In this document: piece after piece, positions 16,653-24,218 of the stretch
Position numbering within the stretch: the stretch's first letter is position 1
How the letters are laid out: every line of letters begins with the position of its first letter
IMG/VR virus record: IMGVR_UViG_3300044971_002607
Span: 1 to 35,700 of that record
DNA from: a virus
DNA: 35,700 nucleotides
Strand: one strand, 5' to 3'
Made by a program: the position numbers and the translations under genes
The notes under the pieces: generated by a model
What the model was told of the DNA's origin: nothing
What the model saw: only the letters and a program-made list of their open reading frames with translations
Databases searched by the model: none

Positions 16653-18078
16653 TTGATTTTATTTTTATAAATTGTTTTATTTCTTTAATATCGCTTTTAA
16701 ACCCATGTAGCGGGATGCACCCAAACCAAAAGTCTATTAAATATCTAAAAGCATCTAATGTATGCAGTCCATATTCTTTTTTGGCCTCATCTAAACTAAT
16801 AGACCCGCTTTGCTTATAACTTATGTATGCTTGTTCTATTTCGCTCTTAAGTTCAGGCAATCCCGATATAAGTATTGACTTACATTGAAAAGCGTAGTTA
16901 ATCATATCACCACTAACTGCATGAGGCAAATTAGCCTTTCGGATAAATATTTGATTCTTGTTGATACCTAAATATAGCATTATAGAGGTATAAAAAGATT
17001 CATTTTCCTTTCTGTCGGCAGTTCCAGCACTACCTGAAGCATCACCAGTTATCCTTATTCTTTGCTTAATTACTTTACCGCTATCTATGTACTTCTTTTT
17101 AAATAACCTACATACCGCCTCCAATGGCGATATACCTTTAATAGTATTAGCGTCTGCAAGTATTAAATCAATAACTTTGTATTCGTTACCTATTATTAAC
17201 GTACATGGACTAATATTGAAGTCAAAAGATATATCCAAATAGCCACTTTTATACTCTAATTTACTTTCTATGTAGTTTTCGCTTTCATTAAACGAATAAA
17301 AAAATGGAGCGTCATTCTGAATTGTTCCCCACTCCCCTAATACGTTTACTTGGTAGCTTCTTGGGTCGCTTTTCTTTAACTCATCGTATTCTCGTATCAA
17401 ATTTTCATCTCTAAACCCATAATTCCCCATAGGACTACCAACGATCCAATAGTTATCAAGGTAGGTGGTTTTAATCAATACAGCACTCCCGCACTCGCTT
17501 ATTTTCACAAAACTATCTTCATCAGGCAAATTAAATTCACTTTCATTCCACTTGTACTTATCTACTAATTTCGTTTTTACCCAAGAAGTGTCCGATACCG
17601 GATTCCATGAGGCGAATATTTTTTGCCCTTCAATACCCCTAAGTGATAGTTTTATTTGTTCAAACTCCTCAAATTTAAAATGGTTTAATTCATCTAAATA
17701 AACATACTTATAGCTTTCAATTCCTTTTGCCTTTTCATCTTTATCAAGTCCTTTAAGAACTATCTCAGAACCATAAGCTCGGTAACTAAACTCTAATCTT
17801 TCAATATCTTCATTTAGGCTCATGCTTTCAAATGCGAGGTCAAAAGACTTTTTTAACGTGGTTTTTATTATCGCGGATTCCTTTCTGAAAGCTATACTAT
17901 TTGCGCACTCGGTAAATATAGCCTTACACAATAACTGACATATTGATATAGTCTTACTGCTTGATTTGCCACCATAAACAAGTATAGTCCTTATATTTTT
18001 ATCCTTTATTAGTTCATTAAGTATAAAAAATAAGTCATTATGGTTCGATTTTCTTATCCAAAAAGTAGGCACTCCCAA
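16636..18078 (-). CDS. terL: Terminase large subunit
   Basis: A 480-aa packaging motor with both domains. ATPase: Walker A GGKSSSKT (36-43), Walker B YVYLDE (125-130) and an SWNP coupling-type segment (158-161). Nuclease: SFDFN with D286, GDASGS (345-350) and a late acidic LDAF segment. It is closest in style to PBSX/Sf6-like terminases. The start is unusual: only TTG (18076-18078) or GTG (18070-18072) is available, because an in-frame TAG lies just upstream. It is preceded by a 56-aa gene and the putative small subunit. Confidence 0.92.
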   Translation of the reverse strand: MGVPTFWIRKSNHNDLFFILNELIKDKNIRTILVYGGKSSSKTISICQLLCKAIFTECANSIAFRKESAIIKTTLKKSFDLAFESMSLNEDIERLEFSYRAYGSEIVLKGLDKDEKAKGIESYKYVYLDELNHFKFEEFEQIKLSLRGIEGQKIFASWNPVSDTSWVKTKLVDKYKWNESEFNLPDEDSFVKISECGSAVLIKTTYLDNYWIVGSPMGNYGFRDENLIREYDELKKSDPRSYQVNVLGEWGTIQNDAPFFYSFNESENYIESKLEYKSGYLDISFDFNISPCTLIIGNEYKVIDLILADANTIKGISPLEAVCRLFKKKYIDSGKVIKQRIRITGDASGSAGTADRKENESFYTSIMLYLGINKNQIFIRKANLPHAVSGDMINYAFQCKSILISGLPELKSEIEQAYISYKQSGSISLDEAKKEYGLHTLDAFRYLIDFWFGCIPLHGFKSDIKEIKQFIKIKSNVKQN

Positions 18079-18173
18079 AGTAAACTATTTTTATTTTTGT
18101 CTTTTATCCCAGCGGTGGTCAATTAGCATTTCGCCCTACTGCCATAAGCATCTAAAAAGTAAACTATTTTTTG
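18077..18173. repeat. Short direct repeat upstream of terL
   Basis: AAAGTAAACTATTTTT occurs at 18077-18092 and again at 18156-18171, both followed within a few bases by TTTTTGTC or TTTTGTC. The spacing is 79 bp. The proximal copy overlaps the terL start. The spacer holds no ORF. It may be a recent short duplication, a regulatory pair, or a terminase (cos/pac) recognition feature. I cannot decide which. Confidence 0.55.
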
Positions 18174-18344
18174 TCAAAAAACCCCTCTCAAAGATTTTAA
18201 AGCCTTTTTATCCATGTATAAATAAGCAAAAGTATCTCCAATAGGTATCTTGACCTCAAAACTGCCCGGTTTAACACTTTTAGCAACCTTAACTTCGCAT
18301 ATCTCGCTCTTAGGGCTTATTTTTATTTCTTTTTGCAGCTTCAT
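18174..18344 (-). CDS. Small hypothetical protein (56 aa) between terminase genes
   Basis: An ORF with ATG at 18342-18344, sharing a base with the TAA of the preceding gene (TAATG), and TGA at 18174-18176. The 56-aa product is Lys-rich and beta-like (MKLQKEIKISPKSEICEVKV...). The tight coupling supports expression. The family is not recognised. It could assist packaging, judging by position only. Confidence 0.65.
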   Translation of the reverse strand: MKLQKEIKISPKSEICEVKVAKSVKPGSFEVKIPIGDTFAYLYMDKKALKSLRGVF

Positions 18345-18706
18345 TATTCTATAATTTGTTCCTCCATCGGTGAAGCACCGAAATCTGTTTTAACGTTTAT
18401 TGTTTTAGCTTGTAGCCAGTTCGGGAATATCTTAGTGCATATTTCAATGGCTTTATGCCTAACCATCGGGTTTTCGTGGTCTGTATCTTTTATAAGGTTT
18501 ATTAAAGCCTTAGTTTCGGCAGTCATCTCTAATTCTTGCCCATCAATATCAATTTCTTTATGTTTTATCTTTGTGGATATAAAGTCCAAAGCCTCTCTGA
18601 ATGTAGATAGTTTAACTTTACCAGCGCTTTTAGCTTCAGGACTTGGCTGGTATTCATTAGTAAACTTTTTACCGCCTTTACCCTTTAAATGTTCACCTTT
18701 TGGCAT
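18344..18706 (-). CDS. Putative terminase small subunit
   Basis: A 120-aa basic-to-neutral helical protein beginning MPKGEHLKGKGGKKFTNEYQ. The Lys/Gly-rich start and following helices resemble small-terminase-like or DUF5681-like proteins next to large terminases in Bacteroidota phages. It lies in the expected place, upstream of terL with only a 56-aa gene between. It would recognise the packaging site. The start at 18704-18706 has TAATTTTG at 18743-18736 upstream, a probable promoter. Confidence 0.6.
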   Translation of the reverse strand: MPKGEHLKGKGGKKFTNEYQPSPEAKSAGKVKLSTFREALDFISTKIKHKEIDIDGQELEMTAETKALINLIKDTDHENPMVRHKAIEICTKIFPNWLQAKTINVKTDFGASPMEEQIIE

Positions 18707-18735
18707 TTTTCGTTTATGTTTCGTTTTAATAATTA

Positions 18736-18743
18736 CAAAATTA
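18736..18743 (-). promoter_or_regulatory. Possible -7 promoter element of the terminase genes
   Basis: TAATTTTG on the minus strand matches TAnnTTTG, 29 nt before the ATG at 18706. The AAAATAAA-type upstream element of the late promoters is not clear here. Confidence 0.4.
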
Positions 18744-18781
18744 GCCTATTATTGAATAAGTTTTTTAATTCTTTTAAACAT

Positions 18782-18967
18782 TTACACGCTGAGTAATTCT
18801 CTCAACTTGTCTATTGTTTCTTGTTTGCTTATTAATGGGTATTCGGTATTCCTTAGTAGGTAGTTTTCGCACTCCTTTATTCCCCATTCAGGTTTAAAAT
18901 GATGCACCCATTGCCAAGGCTTCATAGTTTTAGCTTGTTCTATTGTTAGTTTATTTTTTGTTTTCAT
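18782..18967 (-). CDS. Small hypothetical protein (61 aa)
   Basis: ATG at 18965-18967 gives MKTKNKLTIEQAKTMKPWQW..., a 61-aa protein with conserved-looking WQWVHHFKPEWGIKECENYL. The frame is open to 19003, but that extension has no better start context. The family is not recognised. It resembles short phage proteins of unknown role with a Trp-rich core. Confidence 0.55.
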   Translation of the reverse strand: MKTKNKLTIEQAKTMKPWQWVHHFKPEWGIKECENYLLRNTEYPLISKQETIDKLRELLSV

Positions 18968-19027
18968 ATCAAATTTTAAGTTGTTAAATCCCTCCCATAG
19001 CAAAGATGCAAGAAGTTATAAGTAATA

Positions 19028-19153
19028 TTATATCGACAATAATAACATTAATAAGGCAACTAAAAATAAGACAATAAATATACAAATCCAATCTTTTGGT
19101 TTAGAATCATTTAAAAGCCATTGTATAGTCTTAATAAATTCATTTTCTTCCAT
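19028..19153 (-). CDS. Small single-span membrane protein (41 aa)
   Basis: ATG at 19151-19153, TAA at 19028-19030. A polar N-terminal 20 residues (MEENEFIKTIQWLLNDSKPK) is followed by a hydrophobic C-terminal span of about 19 residues rich in Leu, Ile and Val. It lies near the muramidase gene, so it could be a lysis accessory, but that is inference. Confidence 0.55.
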   Translation of the reverse strand: MEENEFIKTIQWLLNDSKPKDWICIFIVLFLVALLMLLLSI

Positions 19154-19192
19154 AATTTCTATTTTTTTAGAAGTTTTTACGCTTTAATTTCA

Positions 19193-19360
19193 TTATTGCA
19201 ATATCCTTGCTATTGTAAGTTCGTTATCGAGGCTGTCTATTTGGTAGTTTTTTATTTCTATTTGATCCTTTAAATAGTTTATTTCTTTAACAGATACATG
19301 AAGCCCGGATATTAACCCTATTGTCGCTCCCAAAATGAGTAGCATTATTGATTTTTCCAT
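19193..19360 (-). CDS. Small membrane-anchored coiled-coil protein (55 aa)
   Basis: ATG at 19358-19360 overlaps the TAA of the upstream gene (TAATG). TAA is at 19193-19195. The product has an N-terminal membrane segment (residues 5-22) and a charged helical tail. This is the shape of an Rz-like inner-membrane spanin or a small anchor protein. It is too short for a full spanin, so I leave the function open. Confidence 0.6.
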   Translation of the reverse strand: MEKSIMLLILGATIGLISGLHVSVKEINYLKDQIEIKNYQIDSLDNELTIARILQ

Positions 19361-19698
19361 TATTCGGCATTTATTTTGTTTAAAAAATTATAAATCTTAT
19401 CAAATAAATACATTGTCAAATAAGCCTCAAACTCATCGTTATTTAGGTCTAAATTTGCCCCTATTCCAAGGAGGATATAATTTTTAATGTGAACTATCTC
19501 GTGAGCGACAACCGATAAATCTTTTTCCCTGAAGGCTACAATAATATGCCTATGTTTTAGGTCATCCTCAAAAGTAAATGCACTATAATCGTAGTATAAT
19601 TTTAGTTTGTATTTTTTGGCAACGTTTTCGATATTTTTATTGTATATCATTGTCAGCCGGTACTGATATATCGGTATATAGATAGTTTTTTTGTGCAT
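19360..19698 (-). CDS. Zincin-like protein (HExxH)
   Basis: A 112-aa protein with VAHEIVHIKNYILLGIGANL (about residues 63-82), a classic HExxH zinc-binding helix, followed by NNDEFEAYL (residues 85-93), whose acidic residues could give the third ligand. Short phage proteins with HExxH and a following NDE-AYL segment are common in Bacteroidota phages. The substrate is unknown. It lies between the muramidase and small membrane genes. Confidence 0.65.
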   Translation of the reverse strand: MHKKTIYIPIYQYRLTMIYNKNIENVAKKYKLKLYYDYSAFTFEDDLKHRHIIVAFREKDLSVVAHEIVHIKNYILLGIGANLDLNNDEFEAYLTMYLFDKIYNFLNKINAE

Positions 19699-19710
19699 TA
19701 ATTTTAATTG

Positions 19711-20166
19711 TTAGTAATTCAATGTTTTTACATTATTATACCCATTATAAACCCCTCCATTCCACATCCTTAAATAAGTGTTTATTGTTGGTTCAATGCC
19801 TCGTTTGCGAATATAATCTTCCCTACCTAATTTAAGGTATAATTTAGCTATTTCTTTGGACTTTTTTTTATTAAATGCGTCTTTGTGCCGATACTTGGTT
19901 TTAAATCGCTTGTTTACGTCTTTTATTGCATTTTCCTGTATTTGGTAGCTTCCGTAACTTTTGCCTCCATCACCGATAAATTTTGCACTTGCACCCTCTT
20001 TTTCTAAAATTAGATTCAGGATAAGTTCCATTGTGTCGATTTCTGTCTTGACAATTTTTGTCAATTGTTTTGGCTGAGGCTTAATACTTCCGCTTATTAC
20101 TATTGCCATTGTTATCGTGATTCCGTAAAAGGATAGCCATGCGATTGATTGGTTAATTTTTTTCAT
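19711..20166 (-). CDS. Membrane-anchored transglycosylase/muramidase-like protein
   Basis: A 151-aa protein with an N-terminal signal-anchor (residues 8-28), a short linker, and a lysozyme-like catalytic region: LILEKEGA (52-59, candidate catalytic Glu), IGDGGKSYGSYQIQENAIKD (64-83, the SLT-like G-x-QI segment) and YLRMWNGGVYNGY near the end. It would cut peptidoglycan in the periplasm. Its start is one base after the methyltransferase stop. A second cell-wall candidate is encoded at 34257, so this one may act at entry or as a signal-arrest endolysin. Confidence 0.75.
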   Translation of the reverse strand: MKKINQSIAWLSFYGITITMAIVISGSIKPQPKQLTKIVKTEIDTMELILNLILEKEGASAKFIGDGGKSYGSYQIQENAIKDVNKRFKTKYRHKDAFNKKKSKEIAKLYLKLGREDYIRKRGIEPTINTYLRMWNGGVYNGYNNVKTLNY

Positions 20167-20167
20167 G

Positions 20168-21340
20168 TTATTTATTTATGTATGATAAAATATGTACAAT
20201 TACATCTATTGTCCAGCCATTGCCAAGCATTTTATATCTTTGAGTATCTGAAACGTGGTTTGTGTAGTTGTCTGCAACAGTCTGCAACCTTTCGCATTCA
20301 ATTGGAGTTAATCTGCGGATGCGTGAATCAGGGTTTATTATTGGCACATGACCTCCACCCATACCCATAGCTGCAACCATTGGAGTACTTTTGTTTATAT
20401 ATGTCGTTGCGTTTTTTTGTAGCCCTCCAATACACTTTATCTCAACCGCATTTGTATTGCCAGTATCTAAACAATAAGTTTTACCATCTGATCTGCTTAA
20501 ATGACCTGTTCCACCTTTGCCCGATGTTGATGAACGTGGCATTGTGTTGTGTACTATTAAATCATCTACACCACTTCCTCCTATTTTTATGCAATTAGAT
20601 TTTTGATTATCATTTGGTATTCTTGGAGTAAATGGATGGTTGTTTTTAATTCTATCAAAAATAAAAGATTTCTCACTCAAAAAATACTTCTCATCAACTT
20701 CACTTTCAAGTATATCTTTCAATAAAATGCCCTTGTCTTTTGGTTGCTCAATAATACTTTCTAAATCGCCAAAAAGTCCGCCCGGTTTCATTCCAATATT
20801 AGTCCAGTATATCCTTTTTCTGTTTTGCGCTGAAACCAAAGCTGAATTTATGTGAATACCATTAACTCCTATTGCTTTGCTTAATACCTTTTCCCACTTT
20901 TCGCCCATTTCCACGTTTTCAAGTAAAAAGTATTTAGGTTTACATTCATTAAGCAGTCGCATATATTCCCAAAACAAATAGCTTTGCCCTTCAAATTCAT
21001 AACCCTCTGCTTTTAATTCAAGGTAATGTTCAAGCGTTAGTATTTCAGTTTCGCATTTCGTTGACATACCCTTGCGCTTTCCGGCAAATGAAAATGATTG
21101 GCATGGACTTCCACCAATTAATAAATCAATTTTTGGTAAACTATACCCATCTACATTTACAACACTTCCAAGTTGAATAGTATTAGGATAATTAGCCATT
21201 GTTACTTTAATTGCATATTTATCAACTTCGGATGCAAAATAATTGTCTACTTTAATTCCTAATCTTTCAAGTGCTTGTTGTCCACAACTCATACCATCAA
21301 ATAAAGATAAAACATTTATGCCGTTATTATTTTTTTTCAT
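20168..21340 (-). CDS. C5-cytosine DNA methyltransferase
   Basis: A 390-aa enzyme that transfers methyl from SAM to cytosine C5. The motifs are complete: I LSLFDGMSCG (11-20), IV GGSPCQS (76-82, catalytic C80), VI ENVE (141-144), VIII QNRKRIYW (172-179), IX RRLTPIECERLQ and X RYKMLGNGW. The DGMSCG/PCQSFSFAG style resembles DNMT3-like phage enzymes. A stretch between VIII and IX is long and Gly/Ser-rich, the likely target recognition region. No restriction endonuclease gene is adjacent, so self-protection of phage DNA is the likely role. It follows hairpin array 1 directly. Confidence 0.93.
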   Translation of the reverse strand: MKKNNNGINVLSLFDGMSCGQQALERLGIKVDNYFASEVDKYAIKVTMANYPNTIQLGSVVNVDGYSLPKIDLLIGGSPCQSFSFAGKRKGMSTKCETEILTLEHYLELKAEGYEFEGQSYLFWEYMRLLNECKPKYFLLENVEMGEKWEKVLSKAIGVNGIHINSALVSAQNRKRIYWTNIGMKPGGLFGDLESIIEQPKDKGILLKDILESEVDEKYFLSEKSFIFDRIKNNHPFTPRIPNDNQKSNCIKIGGSGVDDLIVHNTMPRSSTSGKGGTGHLSRSDGKTYCLDTGNTNAVEIKCIGGLQKNATTYINKSTPMVAAMGMGGGHVPIINPDSRIRRLTPIECERLQTVADNYTNHVSDTQRYKMLGNGWTIDVIVHILSYINK

Positions 21341-21397
21341 GTTATAATATTAATATTGTTTGTTTTATGTGGAGGTGTTTATGATTCAATAAGTAAG

Positions 21398-21598
21398 TTA
21401 GTGGTCATGCAAGTCAACGTAACCACACTTTTCACACCTTCTATCAAGGTCATCATCCTCATAGGGTTTCAACCATACAAATTCATGGTTGCACGAAGCA
21501 CTAACATTAAATAAACGCAATAGCTCACTTAGTGCTTGTTGAACGGGCATCGTGCCTTCATCAACTTTTATCAATATATTTTCAATTTGTTTTTCCAT
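21398..21598 (-). CDS. Cassette ORF: leader plus zinc-ribbon-like body (66 aa)
   Basis: The 66-aa product has a leader of 31 residues (ending LLRLFN) encoded inside palindrome element 3 and a body starting VSASCNHEFVWL after the GTTAG core. The body carries C36, H38 and a late CEKCGYVDLHDH, a probable zinc-binding set. The leader is clearly related to the leader of the 113-aa ORF at 21906 (LLLGLFS then VSG). The stop TAA sits in the closing CACTAAC core. Confidence 0.7.
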   Translation of the reverse strand: MEKQIENILIKVDEGTMPVQQALSELLRLFNVSASCNHEFVWLKPYEDDDLDRRCEKCGYVDLHDH

Positions 21599-21633
21599 AT
21601 CGCTACTGCGTTTATTATTTTCCGTTATAAGCC
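21498..21633 (-). repeat. attC-like palindrome, element 3
   Basis: Opening core GGCTTATAAC (21633-21624), left arm 21616-21602, right arm 21524-21510 (14 of 15 positions complementary), closing core GTTAGTGC (21505-21498). The 77-nt loop holds the start codon (21598). The single mismatch is a G-T pair on the minus strand. Confidence 0.75.
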
Positions 21634-21849
21634 ATTTTGAATTATCGTATCTAATAAATCAGAAACGGTATCTCTGATAACTTCACGTTTTTTTACAGTC
21701 TTATAATATGGTCTTTTTTCGGTAATCATTTTTACCAATTTTTCTTCAAGCCTAAATCTTTCTTCAATAGAAAAACGGCTTATAACAGCACCTAAACAAG
21801 ATGGCTGGTTCAGTTCTTCGTTCATAGCTTTGTAATCTCTTTCATCCAT
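21625..21849 (-). CDS. Cassette ORF: hypothetical protein (74 aa)
   Basis: The 74-aa product has a 21-residue leader (MDERDYKAMNEELNQPSCLG...) encoded in palindrome element 2 and a body from VISRFSIEERFRLEEK onward, helical and charged. The body begins at GTTATAAGCC and ends at GGCTTATAAC, which contains its TAA stop. The family is not recognised. A small helical protein of this kind could be an inhibitor, antitoxin or regulator, but nothing shows which. Confidence 0.65.
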   Translation of the reverse strand: MDERDYKAMNEELNQPSCLGAVISRFSIEERFRLEEKLVKMITEKRPYYKTVKKREVIRDTVSDLLDTIIQNGL

Positions 21850-21913
21850 TGTTCTTCGTATTAAACTTCGAGGTATAATCAGCCACCTCGTTTAGCTGCA
21901 TCACGTTAGTGGC
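21778..21913 (-). repeat. attC-like palindrome, element 2
   Basis: Opening core GCCACTAAC (21913-21905), left arm 21895-21877, right arm 21810-21792 (16 of 19 complementary, two of three mismatches G-T on the minus strand), closing core GTTATAAGC (21786-21778). The 66-nt loop holds the start codon (21849) and a small internal hairpin. Confidence 0.75.
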
Positions 21914-22247
21914 AACTTAAAACATCAAACTCGGTAAAACTTATTCCGCTTATTTGATTTATTCTTGTTAATTTATTGTTGTCATCTCTTATTACTATGT
22001 GTGGTTCTTTTTTCCACAAATGAATGACATCAATCATTTCAATATTTATTATTTGGTACGTTTTCCCAACTGTGTATTTTTTTGATTGCGAATACACTTT
22101 TGTGCATTTTAAATAATCTCCTTTTTTAGCATTTGCCAATAAGCAGCCACTAACACTAAATAAACCCAATAAAAGGTTTCGTGCTGTTTCGGTGTCTATC
22201 GCTCCGTTTCGTAGGTCGTCTGCAATTTTGATAATTTCGTTTTTCAT
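21906..22247 (-). CDS. Cassette ORF: leader plus small beta domain (113 aa)
   Basis: The 113-aa product has a 31-residue leader (ends LLLGLFS) inside palindrome element 1 and a body from VSGCLLANAKKGDYLKCTKV. The body reads as a small SH3-like beta barrel (GKTYQIINIE...HIVIRDDNNKL). The TAA stop lies in the closing CCACTAAC core. The leader shows the same DxLxxGxxxxxxAxxLLxxLFxVS pattern as the 66-aa ORF. Function unknown. Confidence 0.7.
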   Translation of the reverse strand: MKNEIIKIADDLRNGAIDTETARNLLLGLFSVSGCLLANAKKGDYLKCTKVYSQSKKYTVGKTYQIINIEMIDVIHLWKKEPHIVIRDDNNKLTRINQISGISFTEFDVLSCH

Positions 22248-22282
22248 ATCTTTTACTGTGTTTATTTGTAAACGTTATACGC
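22146..22282 (-). repeat. attC-like palindrome, element 1
   Basis: Opening core GCGTATAAC (22282-22274), left arm 22267-22250, right arm 22175-22158 (16 of 18 complementary), closing core GTTAGTGGC (22154-22146). The 74-nt loop carries the start codon (22247). The opening core is not complementary to the closing core, and no matching body start (GTTATACGC) is seen upstream, so this is the array border. Confidence 0.75.
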
Positions 22283-22286
22283 AACC

Positions 22287-22550
22287 TTACAGAGACTGCA
22301 ACTCCGACTTGACATCGCCCCAAAATTTACCTGCATCAACTTTCTTTTGCGGCCAGTAATATTGAGCAGTTGAACCACAATCATCCCAATCAGTATCAGA
22401 TGGTTCTGTGGCTTCACAATGCAATATTTCTTCAACTGCCATCAAAGCACATTGTTTAGCTGTATCGAAGCACATTGGATAGTTACCCATAACATCATTA
22501 ACTTGATACATTTTGTTGAAGATTTCTTGTGCCTTTTCTTTTGCGTTCAT
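22287..22550 (-). CDS. Hypothetical phage protein (87 aa)
   Basis: An 87-aa protein (MNAKEKAQEIFNKMYQVNDV...) with AKQCALMAVEEILHC (residues 31-45), a helical pattern frequent in small proteins of Bacteroidota phages. The C-terminal part has Trp/Asp-rich segments. No function is known. It lies directly before array 1, and its stop is 5 nt before the first core. Confidence 0.6.
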   Translation of the reverse strand: MNAKEKAQEIFNKMYQVNDVMGNYPMCFDTAKQCALMAVEEILHCEATEPSDTDWDDCGSTAQYYWPQKKVDAGKFWGDVKSELQSL

Positions 22551-22565
22551 ATTTGTGTTTTTAAA

Positions 22566-22808
22566 TTAATAATATCTGCAATTTGTTTTTGTTGTAGTTA
22601 TAATTCTCTGCCCTGATACATAGCTTGTTTCATTTATTATCTTGCCATTAATCTCATATAATTGTTCTCCACAAGCCTCAAAAACATACGAATATTGCGT
22701 TTTAGGGTAAGAAGATATTATGATTGTTTGGGTACAAGTACCGCACTTTTCGCAACTAATTAATATTGATAGAATAAAAGCGATTAGTATAGTTTTAATA
22801 ATGTTCAT
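22566..22808 (-). CDS. Small lipoprotein (80 aa)
   Basis: The 80-aa product has a type II signal peptide: a hydrophobic stretch MNIIKTILIAFILSILIS followed by C19 (lipobox LISC), then CGTC and a beta-rich mature part with further Cys. It should be lipid-anchored in the cell envelope. Phage-coded lipoproteins of this size often block superinfection at the receptor or DNA-entry step, which is a possible role here but not shown. It starts 4 nt after the upstream gene. Confidence 0.7.
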   Translation of the reverse strand: MNIIKTILIAFILSILISCEKCGTCTQTIIISSYPKTQYSYVFEACGEQLYEINGKIINETSYVSGQRIITTTKTNCRYY

Positions 22809-22812
22809 ATTG

Positions 22813-23166
22813 TTATTTATTTAAGTCAGCCAGTCCCAAGTAATTGTAAGTTCTGTAATCAAATGTTTCAGCCTTTACCCCGCATAGTCCGCACTCGTTT
22901 ATTTTGCCTATTTTTATTATCTCTAAGTCCTCATTTAAAAAAGTCCACCCTCCATCTTGCTGAATCACAGAATTGAACTTTAACCCAGTTTCTCGACCTT
23001 TGTTGAACAATGTTAATTGCCTTGAATTTAGATACTTTGTTCCGCAGTCTATACAAATGTTATTGCTTGTTCTTTGCGCCGCTTTTTTTCGCTTCTCCGG
23101 GCATACATCGTTATACTCATACTCGTAAACCTTGTTGCCAATAATTTTTCTACTTATCATTCCCAT
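22813..23166 (-). CDS. Hypothetical protein with two Cys pairs (117 aa)
   Basis: The 117-aa product has CIDCG (38-42) and a later CGLCG, two CxxC pairs that could hold one zinc ion. The stretch between them is mixed alpha/beta. It may start at the first or second Met (23166 or 23160), and both overlap the upstream gene end (23150). The family is not recognised. Confidence 0.6.
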   Translation of the reverse strand: MGMISRKIIGNKVYEYEYNDVCPEKRKKAAQRTSNNICIDCGTKYLNSRQLTLFNKGRETGLKFNSVIQQDGGWTFLNEDLEIIKIGKINECGLCGVKAETFDYRTYNYLGLADLNK

Positions 23167-23497
23167 TTTTAGCCTCCATTTTTTGTTTTACTAAATTTTC
23201 TATATACGTTTCAATATCCTGAGTTTCACCTATCTCCATTCCCAGCATTAAGACCATTGTATTGTGAATTGCATTGACTTTGTCGGTGTTAAATTCATTA
23301 AATATCTCATCGAGATTCGCACCTCTTGCGGTCAATTCATCTCTAAAATTCTGCACCTCGGACATTATCTTTTTAAACTTTCGCTTGATATTGCCTCCGA
23401 GTGCTTTGTCATCCATTACGAACTTCATCTCTTGCTCAGCCATAAATAAGAGAAAGTTAGTAATATAAATGTAGTACGCTTGTTCTAATTTTTCCAT
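23150..23497 (-). CDS. Hypothetical helical protein (115 aa)
   Basis: A helical, acidic 115-aa protein (MEKLEQAYYIYITNFLLFMA...). The family is not recognised. A TACTTTTG element at 23509-23502 ends 4 nt before the ATG, so this gene may start a transcript with no leader. It leads the group reaching into array 1. Confidence 0.6.
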   Translation of the reverse strand: MEKLEQAYYIYITNFLLFMAEQEMKFVMDDKALGGNIKRKFKKIMSEVQNFRDELTARGANLDEIFNEFNTDKVNAIHNTMVLMLGMEIGETQDIETYIENLVKQKMEAKNGNDK

Positions 23498-23501
23498 AAT
23501 T

Positions 23502-23509
23502 CAAAAGTA
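23502..23509 (-). promoter_or_regulatory. Possible -7 promoter element
   Basis: TACTTTTG on the minus strand matches TAnnTTTG, preceded by a long A-rich region. It lies 4 nt before the ATG at 23497. There is an intergenic gap of 52 nt here, the largest in this part. Confidence 0.45.
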
Positions 23510-23549
23510 GTTTATTTTGTTTATTTCTTTTATTTTATTTTTACACAAT

Positions 23550-24218
23550 TTAGATATATTCTTTAATTATTTGTTCTGTCATCCATAGGCATTTAGCGTA
23601 GTTACTTATCTTACCCATTGAATTATCAACATATCGTTTCATTTCTTTCGGTATAGGGTAGTCATGCAAAGACTGGTATTCTTTTATTTTGTTTTGCCTC
23701 ACCAATTCTTTTACGTTTTCGAGATACTCAGCTTTTTGCTCATCGGTCATTTTATTGTCGAAAAACTTATAATAGTCAGTATGAATCCACTTTGTTGAAA
23801 TATCAAATATTGATTTTCCAGCTTTGTATTCTCTAATAACATTTTCCTTGGTTAGTTCAAAGGCTTTAATTAATGCCTCTTTTTCATATTCCTTAGACAT
23901 TGGTAATTCAGCTGGACTTTCATATGGTTTTATTTCTCTGTTTTTAGCTATTAAATACTTTTTGTAGCACATTATTACCTCACTAACGTAGTTTACAGAT
24001 ATTTTGCCATAAGTCTTAATATAGCTTTCTTTATTCAAAAACTGCTCATATTTGCCAATTCTATTAAAATAAAATGCCTCATCAAGGTTTTCTTCACTCA
24101 CATTTAAATCTTTGCATATTTGGCATATATGAGACAAAATTGCTTTGTCAAGTTCCCGATTAATATCGAGAGCATCTATCCCGGCAAATGCGCACTCTCT
24201 CATTAATGATTTTATCAT
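23550..24218 (-). CDS. Hypothetical protein downstream of the replication gene (222 aa)
   Basis: A 222-aa helical protein without recognised motif, overlapping the DUF1376-like gene by 4 nt (ATGA). In phages with a DUF1376-like initiator, the next gene is often a helicase loader, and length and helical content would permit that, but no ATPase motif is seen. Listed as unknown. Confidence 0.6.
   Translation of the reverse strand: MIKSLMRECAFAGIDALDINRELDKAILSHICQICKDLNVSEENLDEAFYFNRIGKYEQFLNKESYIKTYGKISVNYVSEVIMCYKKYLIAKNREIKPYESPAELPMSKEYEKEALIKAFELTKENVIREYKAGKSIFDISTKWIHTDYYKFFDNKMTDEQKAEYLENVKELVRQNKIKEYQSLHDYPIPKEMKRYVDNSMGKISNYAKCLWMTEQIIKEYI

Larger units (their letters stand above)
21397..22282 (-). 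mobile_element. Array 1: three hairpin-bounded cassettes (attC-like cluster without integrase)
   Basis: Three consecutive short ORFs are separated by three similar imperfect palindromes of 136-137 bp (22146-22282, 21778-21913, 21498-21633). Each palindrome opens with a core ending CTAAC or ATAAC and closes with GTTAG or GTTAT. The start of each cassette body is the inverted copy of its end: GTTATAAGCC...GGCTTATAAC, GTTAGTGGC...GCCACTAAC. The array closes at 21397 with CCACTAAC and no further partner arm. This organisation matches integron cassettes with attC sites. The cores deviate from the classical RYYYAAC/GTTRRRY. Confidence 0.65.

Noticed and set aside
20500-20660. Insertion disrupting the methyltransferase between motifs VIII and IX
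   Set aside because: The frame is intact and both flanking motif sets are complete. This is the expected place of a variable recognition region.
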